Shown one piece after another: positions 1 to 7,988 of a stretch of DNA of 64,000 nt. A program made the translations under genes and the position numbers. Positions within the stretch are counted from its first letter, which is position 1. Each line of letters opens with the position of its first letter. The stretch comes from JAATFS01 sp037145635 (GTDB lineage: Bacteria; Pseudomonadota; Gammaproteobacteria; Xanthomonadales; Xanthomonadaceae): positions 310,001 through 374,000 of the forward strand of contig JBBCXB010000002.1 of the NCBI GenBank assembly GCA_037145635.1, in the 5' to 3' direction. A model generated the notes under the pieces. It was not told the DNA's origin, ran no database searches, and worked only from the letters and a program-made list of their open reading frames with translations.

Positions 1-2
1 GG

Positions 3-554
3 CGCGGCGACGAGTCGCCGCTGCCGCTGACCGCGCTGCACGAGCGCCTGGCACGCCTGGCCCTGGACGCCGACCGCTATGCACGCGACACCGGCCTGGC
101 GATCGTGGCCGAACCGGCCACCCTCGCCTTCGCCGGCCGCGACCGCTACCGCCGCCCGCTGTGGCTGTGCGCGGGCGCCGCGCGCGCCTGGGGAGCGATG
201 CGCGCGGCGGCGGCGCAGGACGGCGTGGTGCTGGACGCCATCTCCGGCTATCGCAGCCACGACTACCAGCTGGGCATCTTCGAGCGCAAGTTCGCGCGCG
301 GGCTGACCCTGGCGCAGGTGTTGTGCGTCAACGCCGCTCCCGGCTTCAGCGAGCACCACGGCGGCCACGCGCTGGACCTCGGCACGCCGGGCGAGCCGCC
401 GGCCGAGGCATCCTTCGAACACACCCCGGCCTTCGCCTGGCTGCAGGCGCAGGCGCGGCGCTTCGGTTTCACGATGAGCTATCCGCGCGGCAACCCCCAC
501 GGGATCGTCTACGAGCCGTGGCACTGGCGCTTCGATCCGGACGCAGGCGGCTAG
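3..554 (+). CDS. VanY/D-Ala-D-Ala carboxypeptidase-family peptidase, 5' end outside window
   Basis: The frame is open from the first bases of the window to the TAG at 552-554, so at least 183 residues are present and the start lies upstream; a GTG at 105 is internal. The visible part carries the zinc-peptidase signature of the VanY/peptidase M15 family: SGYRS, then SEHHGGHALD (pattern SxHxxGxAxD, supplying two zinc ligands), and near the C-terminus EPWHWRF, whose histidine is the third ligand. Members trim D-alanyl-D-alanine from peptidoglycan stem peptides in the periplasm. Any signal peptide would lie outside the window. The family call is firm; the exact substrate is inferred. Confidence 0.88.
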   Translation, partial: RGDESPLPLTALHERLARLALDADRYARDTGLAIVAEPATLAFAGRDRYRRPLWLCAGAARAWGAMRAAAAQDGVVLDAISGYRSHDYQLGIFERKFARGLTLAQVLCVNAAPGFSEHHGGHALDLGTPGEPPAEASFEHTPAFAWLQAQARRFGFTMSYPRGNPHGIVYEPWHWRFDPDAGG

Positions 555-681
555 CGCGCCTCGCCCGTGCCGGCAGCGGCTCGGCGCAGATGCCCCCCAG
601 GCCGCTCGGGCCAGGCACGGCTACGCCCTCACGCACGCACCGCGCACCGCGCACGCGGCGATCGTGGCCGCGCTCGCGCCC

Positions 682-1053
682 TCAGCGCCGCATCGCGGCC
701 AGCGCCAGCAGCCCCCAGCCGGCCATCATCGTCACCCCGCCGACCGGCGCCAGGCGTGTGGAGGCCTGCAGCAGCACGCCGGCCGCCAGGCTGCCGGAGA
801 ACAGCAGCGTGCCCAGCAGCAACAGGTACAGCGCCAGGCGCGGCAGCGCGCGCTCGGTGGCGGCACCCAGCACCGCCAGCACCGCGCCGTGACCGAAGGC
901 GTACAGCGCGGCGGTCTGCAGCCGCGACTGCAGCACCGCGTCGGCCACCCCGTGCGAGGCGTATGCGGACAGGCCGATCGCGGTGGCCGCCAGCAGCGCC
1001 CCCAGGACGGCCAGCAGCGAAGGTTTTCTGGAGCGACGATCGTAGATATGCAT
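682..1053 (-). CDS. DUF423 family small membrane protein (YgdD-like)
   Basis: 123 residues with about four hydrophobic segments (roughly 13-31, 47-65, 72-93 and 99-119), each rich in Leu/Ala/Gly. The N-terminal helix followed by AYASHG and the regularly spaced helices match the DUF423 family of inner-membrane proteins of unknown function, which are usually 120-130 residues, so the gene looks complete. The start ATG at 1053 follows a basic stretch (RRSRK), as expected for a cytoplasmic N-terminus. A terminator separates it from the upstream gene on the same strand, so it is probably transcribed alone. Function unknown. Confidence 0.85.
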   Translation of the reverse strand: MHIYDRRSRKPSLLAVLGALLAATAIGLSAYASHGVADAVLQSRLQTAALYAFGHGAVLAVLGAATERALPRLALYLLLLGTLLFSGSLAAGVLLQASTRLAPVGGVTMMAGWGLLALAAMRR

Positions 1054-1072
1054 GCAGAGTCCGGAACCGTCC

Positions 1073-1107
1073 CAAAAAAAAACGCGCCGCAGGGAAGCGG
1101 CGCGTTT
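1073..1107 (-). terminator. Rho-independent terminator of the SRPBCC gene
   Basis: A perfect GC-rich stem, AACGCGCCGC (1081-1090) pairing with GCGGCGCGTT (1097-1106) around a 6-base loop, is flanked on the plus strand by a run of A from 1074. Read on the minus strand this is a hairpin followed by a U-tract, starting about 28 bases after the stop of the 1135-2298 gene. Confidence 0.92.
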
Positions 1108-1134
1108 CTCCGGATCAGGTCATGAGCCGAGGGA

Positions 1135-2298
1135 TTACTTGATCGACCAGTACACGTCGTAGGTGCCGTCCTGGGTGAACGACTTGTCCACGCCGCCCTT
1201 CCAGGCCTCGTACGGACGATCGACCACGTCGTTGCCGGAGGTGGCCGCCCAGGCACGCAGCGAGTTGCGCACCGCGTCCAGGCCCGCCATGTGGCCGGTG
1301 TAGGTGGCGAACGCCGAACGGTGGGCTTCGGTACGCGCGTAGGTGACCGGAGCGCCCGACGGGATGGTGACCTTCAGCTGCTCGCCGGTGGCGGCGACCG
1401 GGGTGGCGTCGGCGGCCGGCGCATCGGTCTTGGCCTCGTCCTTCTTGTCGGCATCGGCCTTCGGCGCGGCGCCGCCGGCCTTCTTGCGCACCGGCTGGAC
1501 GACGTCGAACGCGTACTTGTCGGCCGCGAAGTCGGTGGTCACGATCCGCACCGGACCGGCGGGCTCGAGCCCGTTGGCGTCCATGGTGCGCTTGATCCAC
1601 TCCTGGTTGTCCTTGATCGACTTCTTGATGGTGTCGTTGTCGCGGTCGATGTTGCCCGCGTTGACCACCAGCAGGTCCTCGGCCGGGACGTCGACGATCT
1701 TGAGATCGCTCACGGCCGGCTTGCCGTCGAGCTCGGCGCGATAGTCGAAGTTCGGCACCGTCGCCAGCACGTTGGCCAGACGCGACAGGCCCAGCTTCAG
1801 GTCGTCGCCGACGTGGCGGCTGACATACAGACCGGCGTAGCGACCGAACAGGTTCCAGCCGTACTTGACGCTGTAGTCCTGGGTGATCTTGACGTTGCGG
1901 TTGTTCTTGCCGGTCGGCGCCAGGGTGAACGAGGTGACCTTGTCGTAGCCCTTGGTCGAATCGTCGATGGCGATGGCGACGCGCTCGTTCTTCACGCTGT
2001 CGGTGATCTCCCAGCTGCCGTCACCGATGTAGCCCTCCTGGGAGCTGTACTGGACGCGCGCACCCTTGCCGGCATCCGCGCCGGCCAGCTTGAGCTGGAT
2101 CTTGGGATCGCGCAGCACCAGCGGGTTCCAATCCTTGAAACGGTGGAAGCTGTTCACCGTGTCATACACGATGGTCATCTTGCGATTGGTTTCAACGCTC
2201 TCGGACATCTGCCGTTCCGAGGGCAGCACCAGGCCCACCACGACAAACAGGCCAGCCACGATCCCCAAGGCAATCAGGAACTCGATAATACGGGTCAT
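1135..2298 (-). CDS. Membrane-anchored SRPBCC protein with GyrI-like C-terminal part
   Basis: 387 residues. One hydrophobic segment (about 4-26) anchors or exports the protein. Residues about 35-185 form the SRPBCC/polyketide-cyclase-like module (VETNRK, FHRFKDWNPL, QYSSQEGYIGDGSW), typical of helix-grip proteins that bind hydrophobic ligands. From about 195 the sequence resembles GyrI-like/SOUL-type ligand-binding domains (LKIVDVPAEDLLVV), interrupted by a low-complexity Lys/Ala/Asp-rich insert at about 275-305. The ligand cannot be read from the sequence. The gene stands alone, with its own terminator at 1073-1107. The insert is longer than I would expect and is probably a flexible linker. 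Confidence 0.8.
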   Translation of the reverse strand: MTRIIEFLIALGIVAGLFVVVGLVLPSERQMSESVETNRKMTIVYDTVNSFHRFKDWNPLVLRDPKIQLKLAGADAGKGARVQYSSQEGYIGDGSWEITDSVKNERVAIAIDDSTKGYDKVTSFTLAPTGKNNRNVKITQDYSVKYGWNLFGRYAGLYVSRHVGDDLKLGLSRLANVLATVPNFDYRAELDGKPAVSDLKIVDVPAEDLLVVNAGNIDRDNDTIKKSIKDNQEWIKRTMDANGLEPAGPVRIVTTDFAADKYAFDVVQPVRKKAGGAAPKADADKKDEAKTDAPAADATPVAATGEQLKVTIPSGAPVTYARTEAHRSAFATYTGHMAGLDAVRNSLRAWAATSGNDVVDRPYEAWKGGVDKSFTQDGTYDVYWSIK

Positions 2299-2883
2299 TC
2301 AGAAGTCTCCGGGGCCGATCCCACGGCCGGGTTGAGTGAAGCGAAGCACCCATCGTAGCAGGCTTCGTGGCAGATGTTCAGTTGCGCGACGGGGCGCCGG
2401 GCCAGGCCTCGGCAAAAGCCGCGCGACGCCGACCTCCCGCCCCGGCCGCATGCGGCTGCGACCGGGATTTCCAGGGTCTGCGGCGCCCATCGGGGCCGCC
2501 CCCTGCAGCGCTTCCCGCGCCCTGCGGACCGCCCGACGCAGCACGGCACCGCCGTCGGCCCATCGTCCGAGGCCAGCGTCCCGGGACGGACGTAGGCATC
2601 GGCGGACACCTTAATAAGACAAACGGGACCGCCCGCGCCAGTGCGGCGACGGCGATGCCGGGCCGCGGCTGCGACGGTGCGGGCAGACCAATCCGGGGCG
2701 GCCGGGCGGGACCGGCCGCCCCCAGCGTGGCGCCACGGCCGGACGCGCCAGACCACTGCCCGCCGCGCCTGCGGCCGCGGCGGTGCACCGCGGCGTGCGC
2801 CGATCGGCCGGACGCGCGGCTGCGTGCGTGGATGGGCGCGGCCCACGCGCGGCCGGCGGCGCCTCGGCGCCCCGCACGCGCCG
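2299..2883. other. 585-base gene-free interval
   Basis: No convincing gene. The reading frames on both strands are Arg/Ala/Pro-rich, have no ribosome-binding sites and match no family I know. The only compositional break is a short AT-rich patch, CCTTAATAAGACAAAC, near 2608-2623, which could contain a promoter but is over 300 bases from the nearest start codon (2298, minus strand). Confidence 0.5.
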
Positions 2884-3525
2884 TCACACCAGCTGCAGTT
2901 CGAACGCCTTCAGCACCGCGCGCGTGCGATCGCGCACGCCGAGCTTGGACAGGATGTTGGACACGTGGTTCTTGATCGTGCCCTCGGCCACGCCCAGCGA
3001 GTTGGCGATCTCCTTGTTGGAGAAGCCGCTGGCCATCAGCCGCAGGATCTCGGTCTCGCGGTCGGTCAGCGGGTCGGGCCGGTCGAGGCTGACGAACTCG
3101 TTGCGCATGTGCTCCAGCCCCGACAGCAGCCGCTGGGTCACCGCCGGCTGCACCAGCGAGCCGCCGCCGGCCACCGCGCGGATGGCCCCGACCAGCTGCT
3201 CCAGCGACACGTCCTTGAGCAGGTAGCCCTTGGCCCCGGCCTTGAGCCCGGCCAGCACCAGCTGGTCGTCGTCGAAGGTGGTCAGGATGATCGTCGGCGG
3301 CAGCGTGCCGTTGCGCGACAGCACCTGCAGCGCCTCCAGCCCGGACATCACCGGCATGCGCATGTCCATCAGCACCACGTCCGGCCGGAGGCCGGGGATC
3401 TGCTCGACCGCCTGGCGGCCGTCGGCGGCCTCGGCCACCACCTCGATGCCGTCGTCCAGCGCCAGCAGCGAGCGGATGCCTTGCCGCACCAGGGTTTGAT
3501 CGTCGACCAGGCAGACACGGATCAT
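2884..3525 (-). CDS. LuxR/NarL-family response regulator (DesR-like)
   Basis: 213 residues. The receiver domain (about 1-120) has the acidic pair in LVDDQ, the phospho-acceptor aspartate in VVLMDMRMP, the TTFDDD segment and the conserved lysine in GYLLKDVS. The C-terminal LuxR helix-turn-helix (about 148-205) reads LTDRETEILRLMASG with SNKEIA and GTIKNHVSNILSKL, so it should bind DNA as a dimer after phosphorylation. Its ATG (3523-3525) overlaps the stop of the upstream histidine kinase gene by one base, so the two form a translationally coupled pair. The target genes are not evident; no desaturase gene is adjacent. Confidence 0.93.
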   Translation of the reverse strand: MIRVCLVDDQTLVRQGIRSLLALDDGIEVVAEAADGRQAVEQIPGLRPDVVLMDMRMPVMSGLEALQVLSRNGTLPPTIILTTFDDDQLVLAGLKAGAKGYLLKDVSLEQLVGAIRAVAGGGSLVQPAVTQRLLSGLEHMRNEFVSLDRPDPLTDRETEILRLMASGFSNKEIANSLGVAEGTIKNHVSNILSKLGVRDRTRAVLKAFELQLV

Positions 3526-4718
3526 CACATCACTCCTCGGGGAATGGCCGCCGGCATCAGGGCCGGTGCGCCAGGAACGGAGGCGCGCAGGCGGAAGCCG
3601 GCCCCCCGTCGGGTTTGGACATGCAGCTCGCCGCCGTACTGGCTCAGGCGTTCGCGCATGCCACGCAGGCCGTTGCCGGGGGCGATGTGCTCGGCGCCCT
3701 GGCCGTCGTCGTGGGCCTCGATCACCACGCTGGCGCCCTCGCGCCGCACCCCGATCCACAGGTTGCGCGCGCCGGCGTGGCGCACCGCGTTGGTGATGAT
3801 CTCCTGGGTGCAGCGCAGCAGCACGTGCGCCCGCTCCGGGTCCTCGACCGTCAGCGGCCCGGCCAGGTCCAGGTGGATGTCCAGCGACGGCACCTGCGCC
3901 ACCAGCGGCCGCAGTGCCGCGGCCAGGTCGATCGCCCCGCTCTCGCGCAGCTGGCTGACCGCCTCGCGCACGTCGGTAAGCAGCAGCTTGGCCAGGGTAT
4001 GGGCCTGGCGCACGTGTTCCTGGGCCTGGCCCTCGGTGATGTGGCCGGCTACCTCCAGGTTGAGGCTGAGCGCGGTCAGGTGGTGGCCGAGCAGGTCGTG
4101 CAGCTCGCGCGAGATCCGGGTGCGTTCGTTGATGCGGGCGCTCTCGGCCAGCAGCGCGCGGGTGGCGCGCAGCTCGGCATTGAGCCGGCGCTGTTCCTCG
4201 CGCGCCTCGGTCTGCTGCCGGGCCACCAGGCTGGTCACGAAGATGAACATCGAGAAGCCGCCGTACAGCAGCGACTGCATCACCGAGTCGAACAGCGGGA
4301 AGCCCATGATCAGGTAGTAGACCGGCAGCACCGCCAGCTGGCTCAGCAGCAGCCAGACCACGCCGATCCGGGCCGGCAGCAGCCACGGGATGACCCCGGC
4401 GGCGACCATCATCAGGATGCTGCCCAGCCCGGAGCCGTTGAAGTAGCTCACCGCCAGCGCGAAGATCGTCAGCAGCAGCAGGATCGCGCGGTCGTACCAG
4501 TGGCTGTGACCGCCGCTGCTGAGGCCGCGGGTGAGCCAGAAGTAGCTGGCGCCGAAGCCCAGGTAGGCCACGAACACCCACCAGGCCTCGGCGCTGGCGC
4601 GCGCGCTGCCGTCCTCGGCCGGGACCCAGTAGCTGTAGATCAGCGGCATGGCGATGATGGCCCAGGTGAACAGGCCGGCGAAGCGCAGGACGCGGGTGTG
4701 GCTGAGGTATCCCAACAT
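3525..4718 (-). CDS. DesK-like membrane sensor histidine kinase
   Basis: 397 residues. The N-terminal half contains five or six transmembrane segments (to about residue 165) with almost no periplasmic domain, as in DesK-type sensors of membrane state. A HisKA_3 dimerisation segment follows, with the phospho-accepting histidine in SRELHDLLGHH, then a HATPase domain with the N box EIITNAVRHAG, HDDGQG and GNGLRGM. Both catalytic parts are intact. It overlaps the response regulator gene and presumably phosphorylates that regulator. The fatty-acid or membrane-fluidity role is inferred from architecture only. Confidence 0.92.
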   Translation of the reverse strand: MLGYLSHTRVLRFAGLFTWAIIAMPLIYSYWVPAEDGSARASAEAWWVFVAYLGFGASYFWLTRGLSSGGHSHWYDRAILLLLTIFALAVSYFNGSGLGSILMMVAAGVIPWLLPARIGVVWLLLSQLAVLPVYYLIMGFPLFDSVMQSLLYGGFSMFIFVTSLVARQQTEAREEQRRLNAELRATRALLAESARINERTRISRELHDLLGHHLTALSLNLEVAGHITEGQAQEHVRQAHTLAKLLLTDVREAVSQLRESGAIDLAAALRPLVAQVPSLDIHLDLAGPLTVEDPERAHVLLRCTQEIITNAVRHAGARNLWIGVRREGASVVIEAHDDGQGAEHIAPGNGLRGMRERLSQYGGELHVQTRRGAGFRLRASVPGAPALMPAAIPRGVM

Positions 4719-4859
4719 GTCCGCATCTTAGGCGGAACCGGGCCGTCCGCCCTGCTCCGGAAGTCATGGGCCGCGACGGGTCGCCGCTTCAGGCGACCCA
4801 TGCAATAATCCACGTCAAGATCCGGTCACAGGATCAACCGCGTTACCCCCGGAGTTCCA

Positions 4860-5453
4860 ATGTCGATCGTCATCCGCGACGTGCGCGAGCACGAGCTCGA
4901 TTCCGTCCAGGCCCTCAACAACAACGCCGGACTGGCGATCCTGCCGCTGGACTCGGCCAAGCTGCACCGCTTCTACGAGGAAGCCGAGTACTTCCGCGTG
5001 GCCGAGCGCGACGGCAACCTGGCCGGGTTCCTGGTCGGGTTCGGCAGCGGCAGCCCGCACGACAGCAGCAATTTCGCCTGGTTCCGCGACCGCCACCCGG
5101 ATTTCTTCTACATCGACCGCATCGTGGTGGCCAGCCGCCGCCGCGGCGGTGGCGTCGGCCGCGCGTTCTATGCCGACGTGCAGAGCTATGCCGAGCTGCG
5201 CTATCCGCAGCTGGCCTGCGAGGTGTTCCTGGACCACGGCGCCGACGCGGCGCTGCTGTTCCATGGCAGCTTCGGCTTCCGCGAGGTCGGCCAGAACACC
5301 ATGCCCGACGGCGAGGTGCGCGCGAGCATGCTGCTGAAGGACATGTGCAGCTACGCCTGGGTGCGCGAGACCTACGGCGGCAGCCTGCCGGACGTGCCGT
5401 GGGTCGGCCACACCCGCCCGCAACCGCGCGCCCAGCGCCCGACGGGGACCTGA
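4860..5453 (+). CDS. GNAT-family N-acetyltransferase
   Basis: 197 residues starting at ATG 4860, preceded by a GGAG motif (4851-4854). The fold is seen in the N-terminal MSIVIRDVREHEL, the core strand FFYIDRIVVASRRRGGGVGRA, which holds the acetyl-CoA pyrophosphate-binding RxxGxG loop, and the later HGSFGFREVG segment. The C-terminus is a basic tail. The acceptor substrate is unknown. The stop at 5451-5453 lies two bases before the minC start, so the gene is probably cotranscribed with minCDE. That could merely reflect a shared promoter, but it makes a link to cell division worth testing. Confidence 0.9.
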   Translation: MSIVIRDVREHELDSVQALNNNAGLAILPLDSAKLHRFYEEAEYFRVAERDGNLAGFLVGFGSGSPHDSSNFAWFRDRHPDFFYIDRIVVASRRRGGGVGRAFYADVQSYAELRYPQLACEVFLDHGADAALLFHGSFGFREVGQNTMPDGEVRASMLLKDMCSYAWVRETYGGSLPDVPWVGHTRPQPRAQRPTGT

Positions 5454-5455
5454 GC

Positions 5456-6214
5456 GTGTCGTCGGTGAACCTGGACTTCGAGCAGGCCGGTGAACTCAAG
5501 ATCGGCCAGGTGGGCATCGCCAACCTGCGCATCCGCACCCTGGACGTGGCGCGGCTGACCCGCGAGATGCGCGACCGCGTCAACCGCGCGCCCAAGCTGT
5601 TCGGCCGCGCGGCGGTGATCCTGGACTTCGGCGGCCTGGCCCAGACCCCGGACCTGGCCACCGCCCAGGCCCTGCTGGCGGGGCTGCGCGAGGCCGGCGT
5701 GCTGCCGGTGGCGCTGGCCTACGGCACCAGCGAGATCGACCTGCTGTCGCAGCAGCTCGGGCTGCCGCTGCTGGCCAAGTTCCGCGCCCAGTACGAGAAG
5801 ATCGACGGTGGCGCGGCCGCGCCTGCGGCACCGCCGCCGCGTGCCGCCCCCGCGCCGCCGCCGGCGCCGCCCAAGGCCGCGCCCAAGCCCGGCCGCATGC
5901 AGCGCGCCGCGGTCCGCTCGGGCCAGCAGCTGTACGCGGAGAACTGCGACCTGACCGTGCTGAGCACCGTCGGCGCCGGCGCCGAGGTGATCGCCGACGG
6001 CAGCATCCACATCTACGGCAGCCTGCGCGGCCGCGCCCTGGCCGGTGCGCAGGGCAATGCCGAGGCACGCATCTTCTGCCGCGACTTCCACGCCGAACTG
6101 GTCGCCATTGCCGGCCACTACAAGGTGCTGGACGATGTCCCCATGGAACTGCGTGGCAAGGCCGTCCAGGTCTGGCTGGAGCAGGATCAGATCAAGATCG
6201 CTGCGCTCGACTGA
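5456..6214 (+). CDS. minC: Septum site-determining protein MinC
   Basis: 252 residues from GTG 5456. The N-terminal domain (about 1-112) inhibits FtsZ assembly; a Pro/Ala-rich linker spans about 118-148; the C-terminal beta-helix domain (about 150-252) contains DGSIHIYGSLRGRALAG, the MinC_C signature that binds MinD and septal proteins. GTG is chosen because it yields VSSVNLDFEQ, a normal MinC beginning, two bases after the GNAT stop; the frame further upstream overlaps that gene and does not resemble MinC. MinC, MinD and MinE together place the division septum at mid-cell. Confidence 0.96.
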   Translation: MSSVNLDFEQAGELKIGQVGIANLRIRTLDVARLTREMRDRVNRAPKLFGRAAVILDFGGLAQTPDLATAQALLAGLREAGVLPVALAYGTSEIDLLSQQLGLPLLAKFRAQYEKIDGGAAAPAAPPPRAAPAPPPAPPKAAPKPGRMQRAAVRSGQQLYAENCDLTVLSTVGAGAEVIADGSIHIYGSLRGRALAGAQGNAEARIFCRDFHAELVAIAGHYKVLDDVPMELRGKAVQVWLEQDQIKIAALD

Positions 6215-6249
6215 CGCAGCCCAACCACAGAAACACTCGGAGAAATCCT

Positions 6250-7059
6250 TTGGCTGAAATCATCGTAGTCACCTCCGGCAAGGGCGGCGTCGGCAAGACC
6301 ACCACCAGCGCGAGCCTGGCCTGCGGGCTGGCGCGGCGCGGCAAGAAGGTCGCCGTCATCGACTTCGACGTCGGCCTGCGCAACCTCGACCTGATCATGG
6401 GCTGCGAGCGCCGCGTGGTGTACGACTTCGTCAACGTCGTGCACGGCGAGGCGACCCTGAAGCAGTCCCTGATCAAGGACAAGCGCTTCGACAACCTGTA
6501 CGTGCTGGCCGCCTCGCAGACCCGCGACAAGGACGCGCTCACCGCCGAGGGCGTGGAGAAGGTGCTCAAGGACCTGGCCGCCGAGGGCTTCGACTACATC
6601 GTCTGCGATTCGCCGGCCGGCATCGAGAAGGGCGCGTTCCTGGCGATGTACTTCGCCGACCGCGCGGTGGTCGTGGTCAACCCCGAGGTGTCCTCGGTGC
6701 GCGACTCCGACCGCATCATCGGCCTGCTCGACTCCAAGACCCGCAAGGCCGAGAACGGCGAGAGCGTGCCGGCGTTCCTGCTGCTCACCCGCTACAGCCC
6801 GGGCCGGGTGGAAGGCGGCGAGATGCTCAGCATCACCGACGTCGAGGAGGTGCTCGGACTCAAGGCGATCGGCGTGATCCCCGAGTCCGGCGACGTGCTC
6901 AACGCCTCCAACAAGGGCGAGCCGGTGATCCTGGACGCCGAATCGCCGGCCGGCCAGGCCTACGACGACGCCGTGGGCCGCATCATCGGCGAGGAACGCC
7001 CGATGCGCTTCATCTCCGTCGAGAAGAAGGGTTTCTTCAGCAAGCTGTTCGGAGGATAA
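6250..7059 (+). CDS. minD: Septum site-determining protein MinD (ATPase)
   Basis: 269 residues. The deviant Walker A motif KGGVGKTT lies at residues 11-18, followed by VIDFDVGLRNLD and the Walker B region DYIVCDSPAGIEKG. The C-terminal FFSKLFGG with preceding basic residues is the amphipathic membrane-targeting helix. The start must be TTG at 6250: no ATG or GTG in frame precedes the conserved beginning AEIIVVTSGKGG, and GGAG lies about 8 bases upstream. MinD binds the membrane in its ATP form, recruits MinC and is released by MinE. The rare start codon may lower its translation relative to its neighbours. Confidence 0.97.
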   Translation: MAEIIVVTSGKGGVGKTTTSASLACGLARRGKKVAVIDFDVGLRNLDLIMGCERRVVYDFVNVVHGEATLKQSLIKDKRFDNLYVLAASQTRDKDALTAEGVEKVLKDLAAEGFDYIVCDSPAGIEKGAFLAMYFADRAVVVVNPEVSSVRDSDRIIGLLDSKTRKAENGESVPAFLLLTRYSPGRVEGGEMLSITDVEEVLGLKAIGVIPESGDVLNASNKGEPVILDAESPAGQAYDDAVGRIIGEERPMRFISVEKKGFFSKLFGG

Positions 7060-7061
7060 GC

Positions 7062-7319
7062 ATGGGCCTGCTCGACTTTCTAAAGAGCAAGAAGACCACC
7101 GCCGAGACGGCCAAGAACCGCCTGCAGATCATCATCGCGCAGGAACGCAGCCACCGCGGCGGCCCGGACTACCTGCCGCTGCTGCAGCGCGAGCTGCTGG
7201 AAGTGATCAAGAAGTACGTCAACATCGACGCCGACGCGGTCAAGGTGGACCTGGTCAAGGACGGCGAGAACGACGTGCTCGACATCTCCGTGGCGCTGCC
7301 GGAAGGCCCGGACAAGTAA
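7062..7319 (+). CDS. minE: Cell division topological specificity factor MinE
   Basis: 85 residues, the usual MinE length. The N-terminal MGLLDFLKS membrane-interacting segment is followed by the anti-MinCD helix region (TAKNRLQIIIAQERS) and the C-terminal topological specificity domain (RELLEVIKKYV to DVLDISVALP). It starts two bases after the minD stop and so is translationally coupled. MinE stimulates the MinD ATPase and drives the pole-to-pole oscillation. Confidence 0.97.
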   Translation: MGLLDFLKSKKTTAETAKNRLQIIIAQERSHRGGPDYLPLLQRELLEVIKKYVNIDADAVKVDLVKDGENDVLDISVALPEGPDK

Positions 7320-7327
7320 GCCGGGAC

Positions 7328-7355
7328 CCGCATGCGCCCGCCGTGGCGCATGCGG
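7328..7355 (+). terminator. Strong hairpin after minE
   Basis: A perfect 11-base inverted repeat, CCGCATGCGCC (7328-7338) and GGCGCATGCGG (7345-7355), with a 6-base loop, begins nine bases after the minE stop. It lacks a T-tract, so it is at best a weak intrinsic terminator or an RNA-stabilising 3' structure. Its position argues against translation starting at the ATG at 7332. Confidence 0.55.
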
Positions 7356-7403
7356 CCCGTGGTCGCCAAGGCGCCGAGCGGCGCCGCTGCCCGAGGTATC
7401 CCC

Positions 7404-7907
7404 GTGACCGCTGTTCCCGTCGCCCCCGAGGCGGCCGTGCTGTGCGTGGGCCAGGTCGGCCTGGACGTGGCCGCCGCATTGCTGGCCCGCTACGGCCTGC
7501 ACCTGCACCGCATCGACGCCGGCGCGGCCATTCCCGGCAGCTACTGGGGCGAGCCGGAGGCCGGCATCATCGGCAGCGACGTGTACGTGCGCGACGACAC
7601 GCCGGTGCACTCGATGCTGCACGAGGCCTGCCACCTGATCGTGCTGCCCGCCGACCGGCGCGCGGCCGTGCATACCGATGCCACCGACTCGGTGGAGGAA
7701 GAGGACGCCACCTGCTACCTGCAGATCCTGCTGGCCGCGCAGCTGCCGGGCGTGGGCAGCGCGCGCCTGATGCAGGACATGGATACCTGGGGCTACACCT
7801 ACCGGCTCGGCTCGACGCGGGCCTGGTTCGAGCAGGACGCCGAGGATGCGCGCGCCTGGCTGGACGCCCGCGGCCTGCTGCCGGCCCCGGCCGCGCACGC
7901 CGGCTAG
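7404..7907 (+). CDS. Small conserved protein with HExxH motif, putative zinc peptidase
   Basis: 167 residues if started at GTG 7404, which has GAGG about 8 bases upstream. An ATG at 7332 in the same frame lies inside the hairpin after minE and would add a low-complexity leader. I do not recognise a named family. The centre contains HEACH (residues 73-77), the HExxH zinc-ligand pattern, on a hydrophobic helix (SMLHEACHLIV), followed about 20 residues later by acidic residues (VEEED) that could supply a third ligand. There is no signal peptide or membrane segment, so it is probably cytoplasmic. Peptidase activity is inferred from the motif alone. Confidence 0.75.
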   Translation: MTAVPVAPEAAVLCVGQVGLDVAAALLARYGLHLHRIDAGAAIPGSYWGEPEAGIIGSDVYVRDDTPVHSMLHEACHLIVLPADRRAAVHTDATDSVEEEDATCYLQILLAAQLPGVGSARLMQDMDTWGYTYRLGSTRAWFEQDAEDARAWLDARGLLPAPAAHAG

Positions 7908-7988
7908 CGGGCGACCCGGGGCGCCGCTGCACGGGGCTTCGACGCGGCGGCGCTTAGCGTGGCAGCCCCCCCGCCGAAGGCCCCGCCC

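Noticed and set aside
2378..2887. Possible gene upstream of the SRPBCC gene
   Set aside because: Arg/Ala/Gly-rich frames on both strands, no ribosome-binding site, no recognisable motif.
7332..7403. ATG at 7332 as the start of the HExxH protein
   Set aside because: It lies within the hairpin after minE and yields a low-complexity leader; GTG 7404 has a ribosome-binding site.
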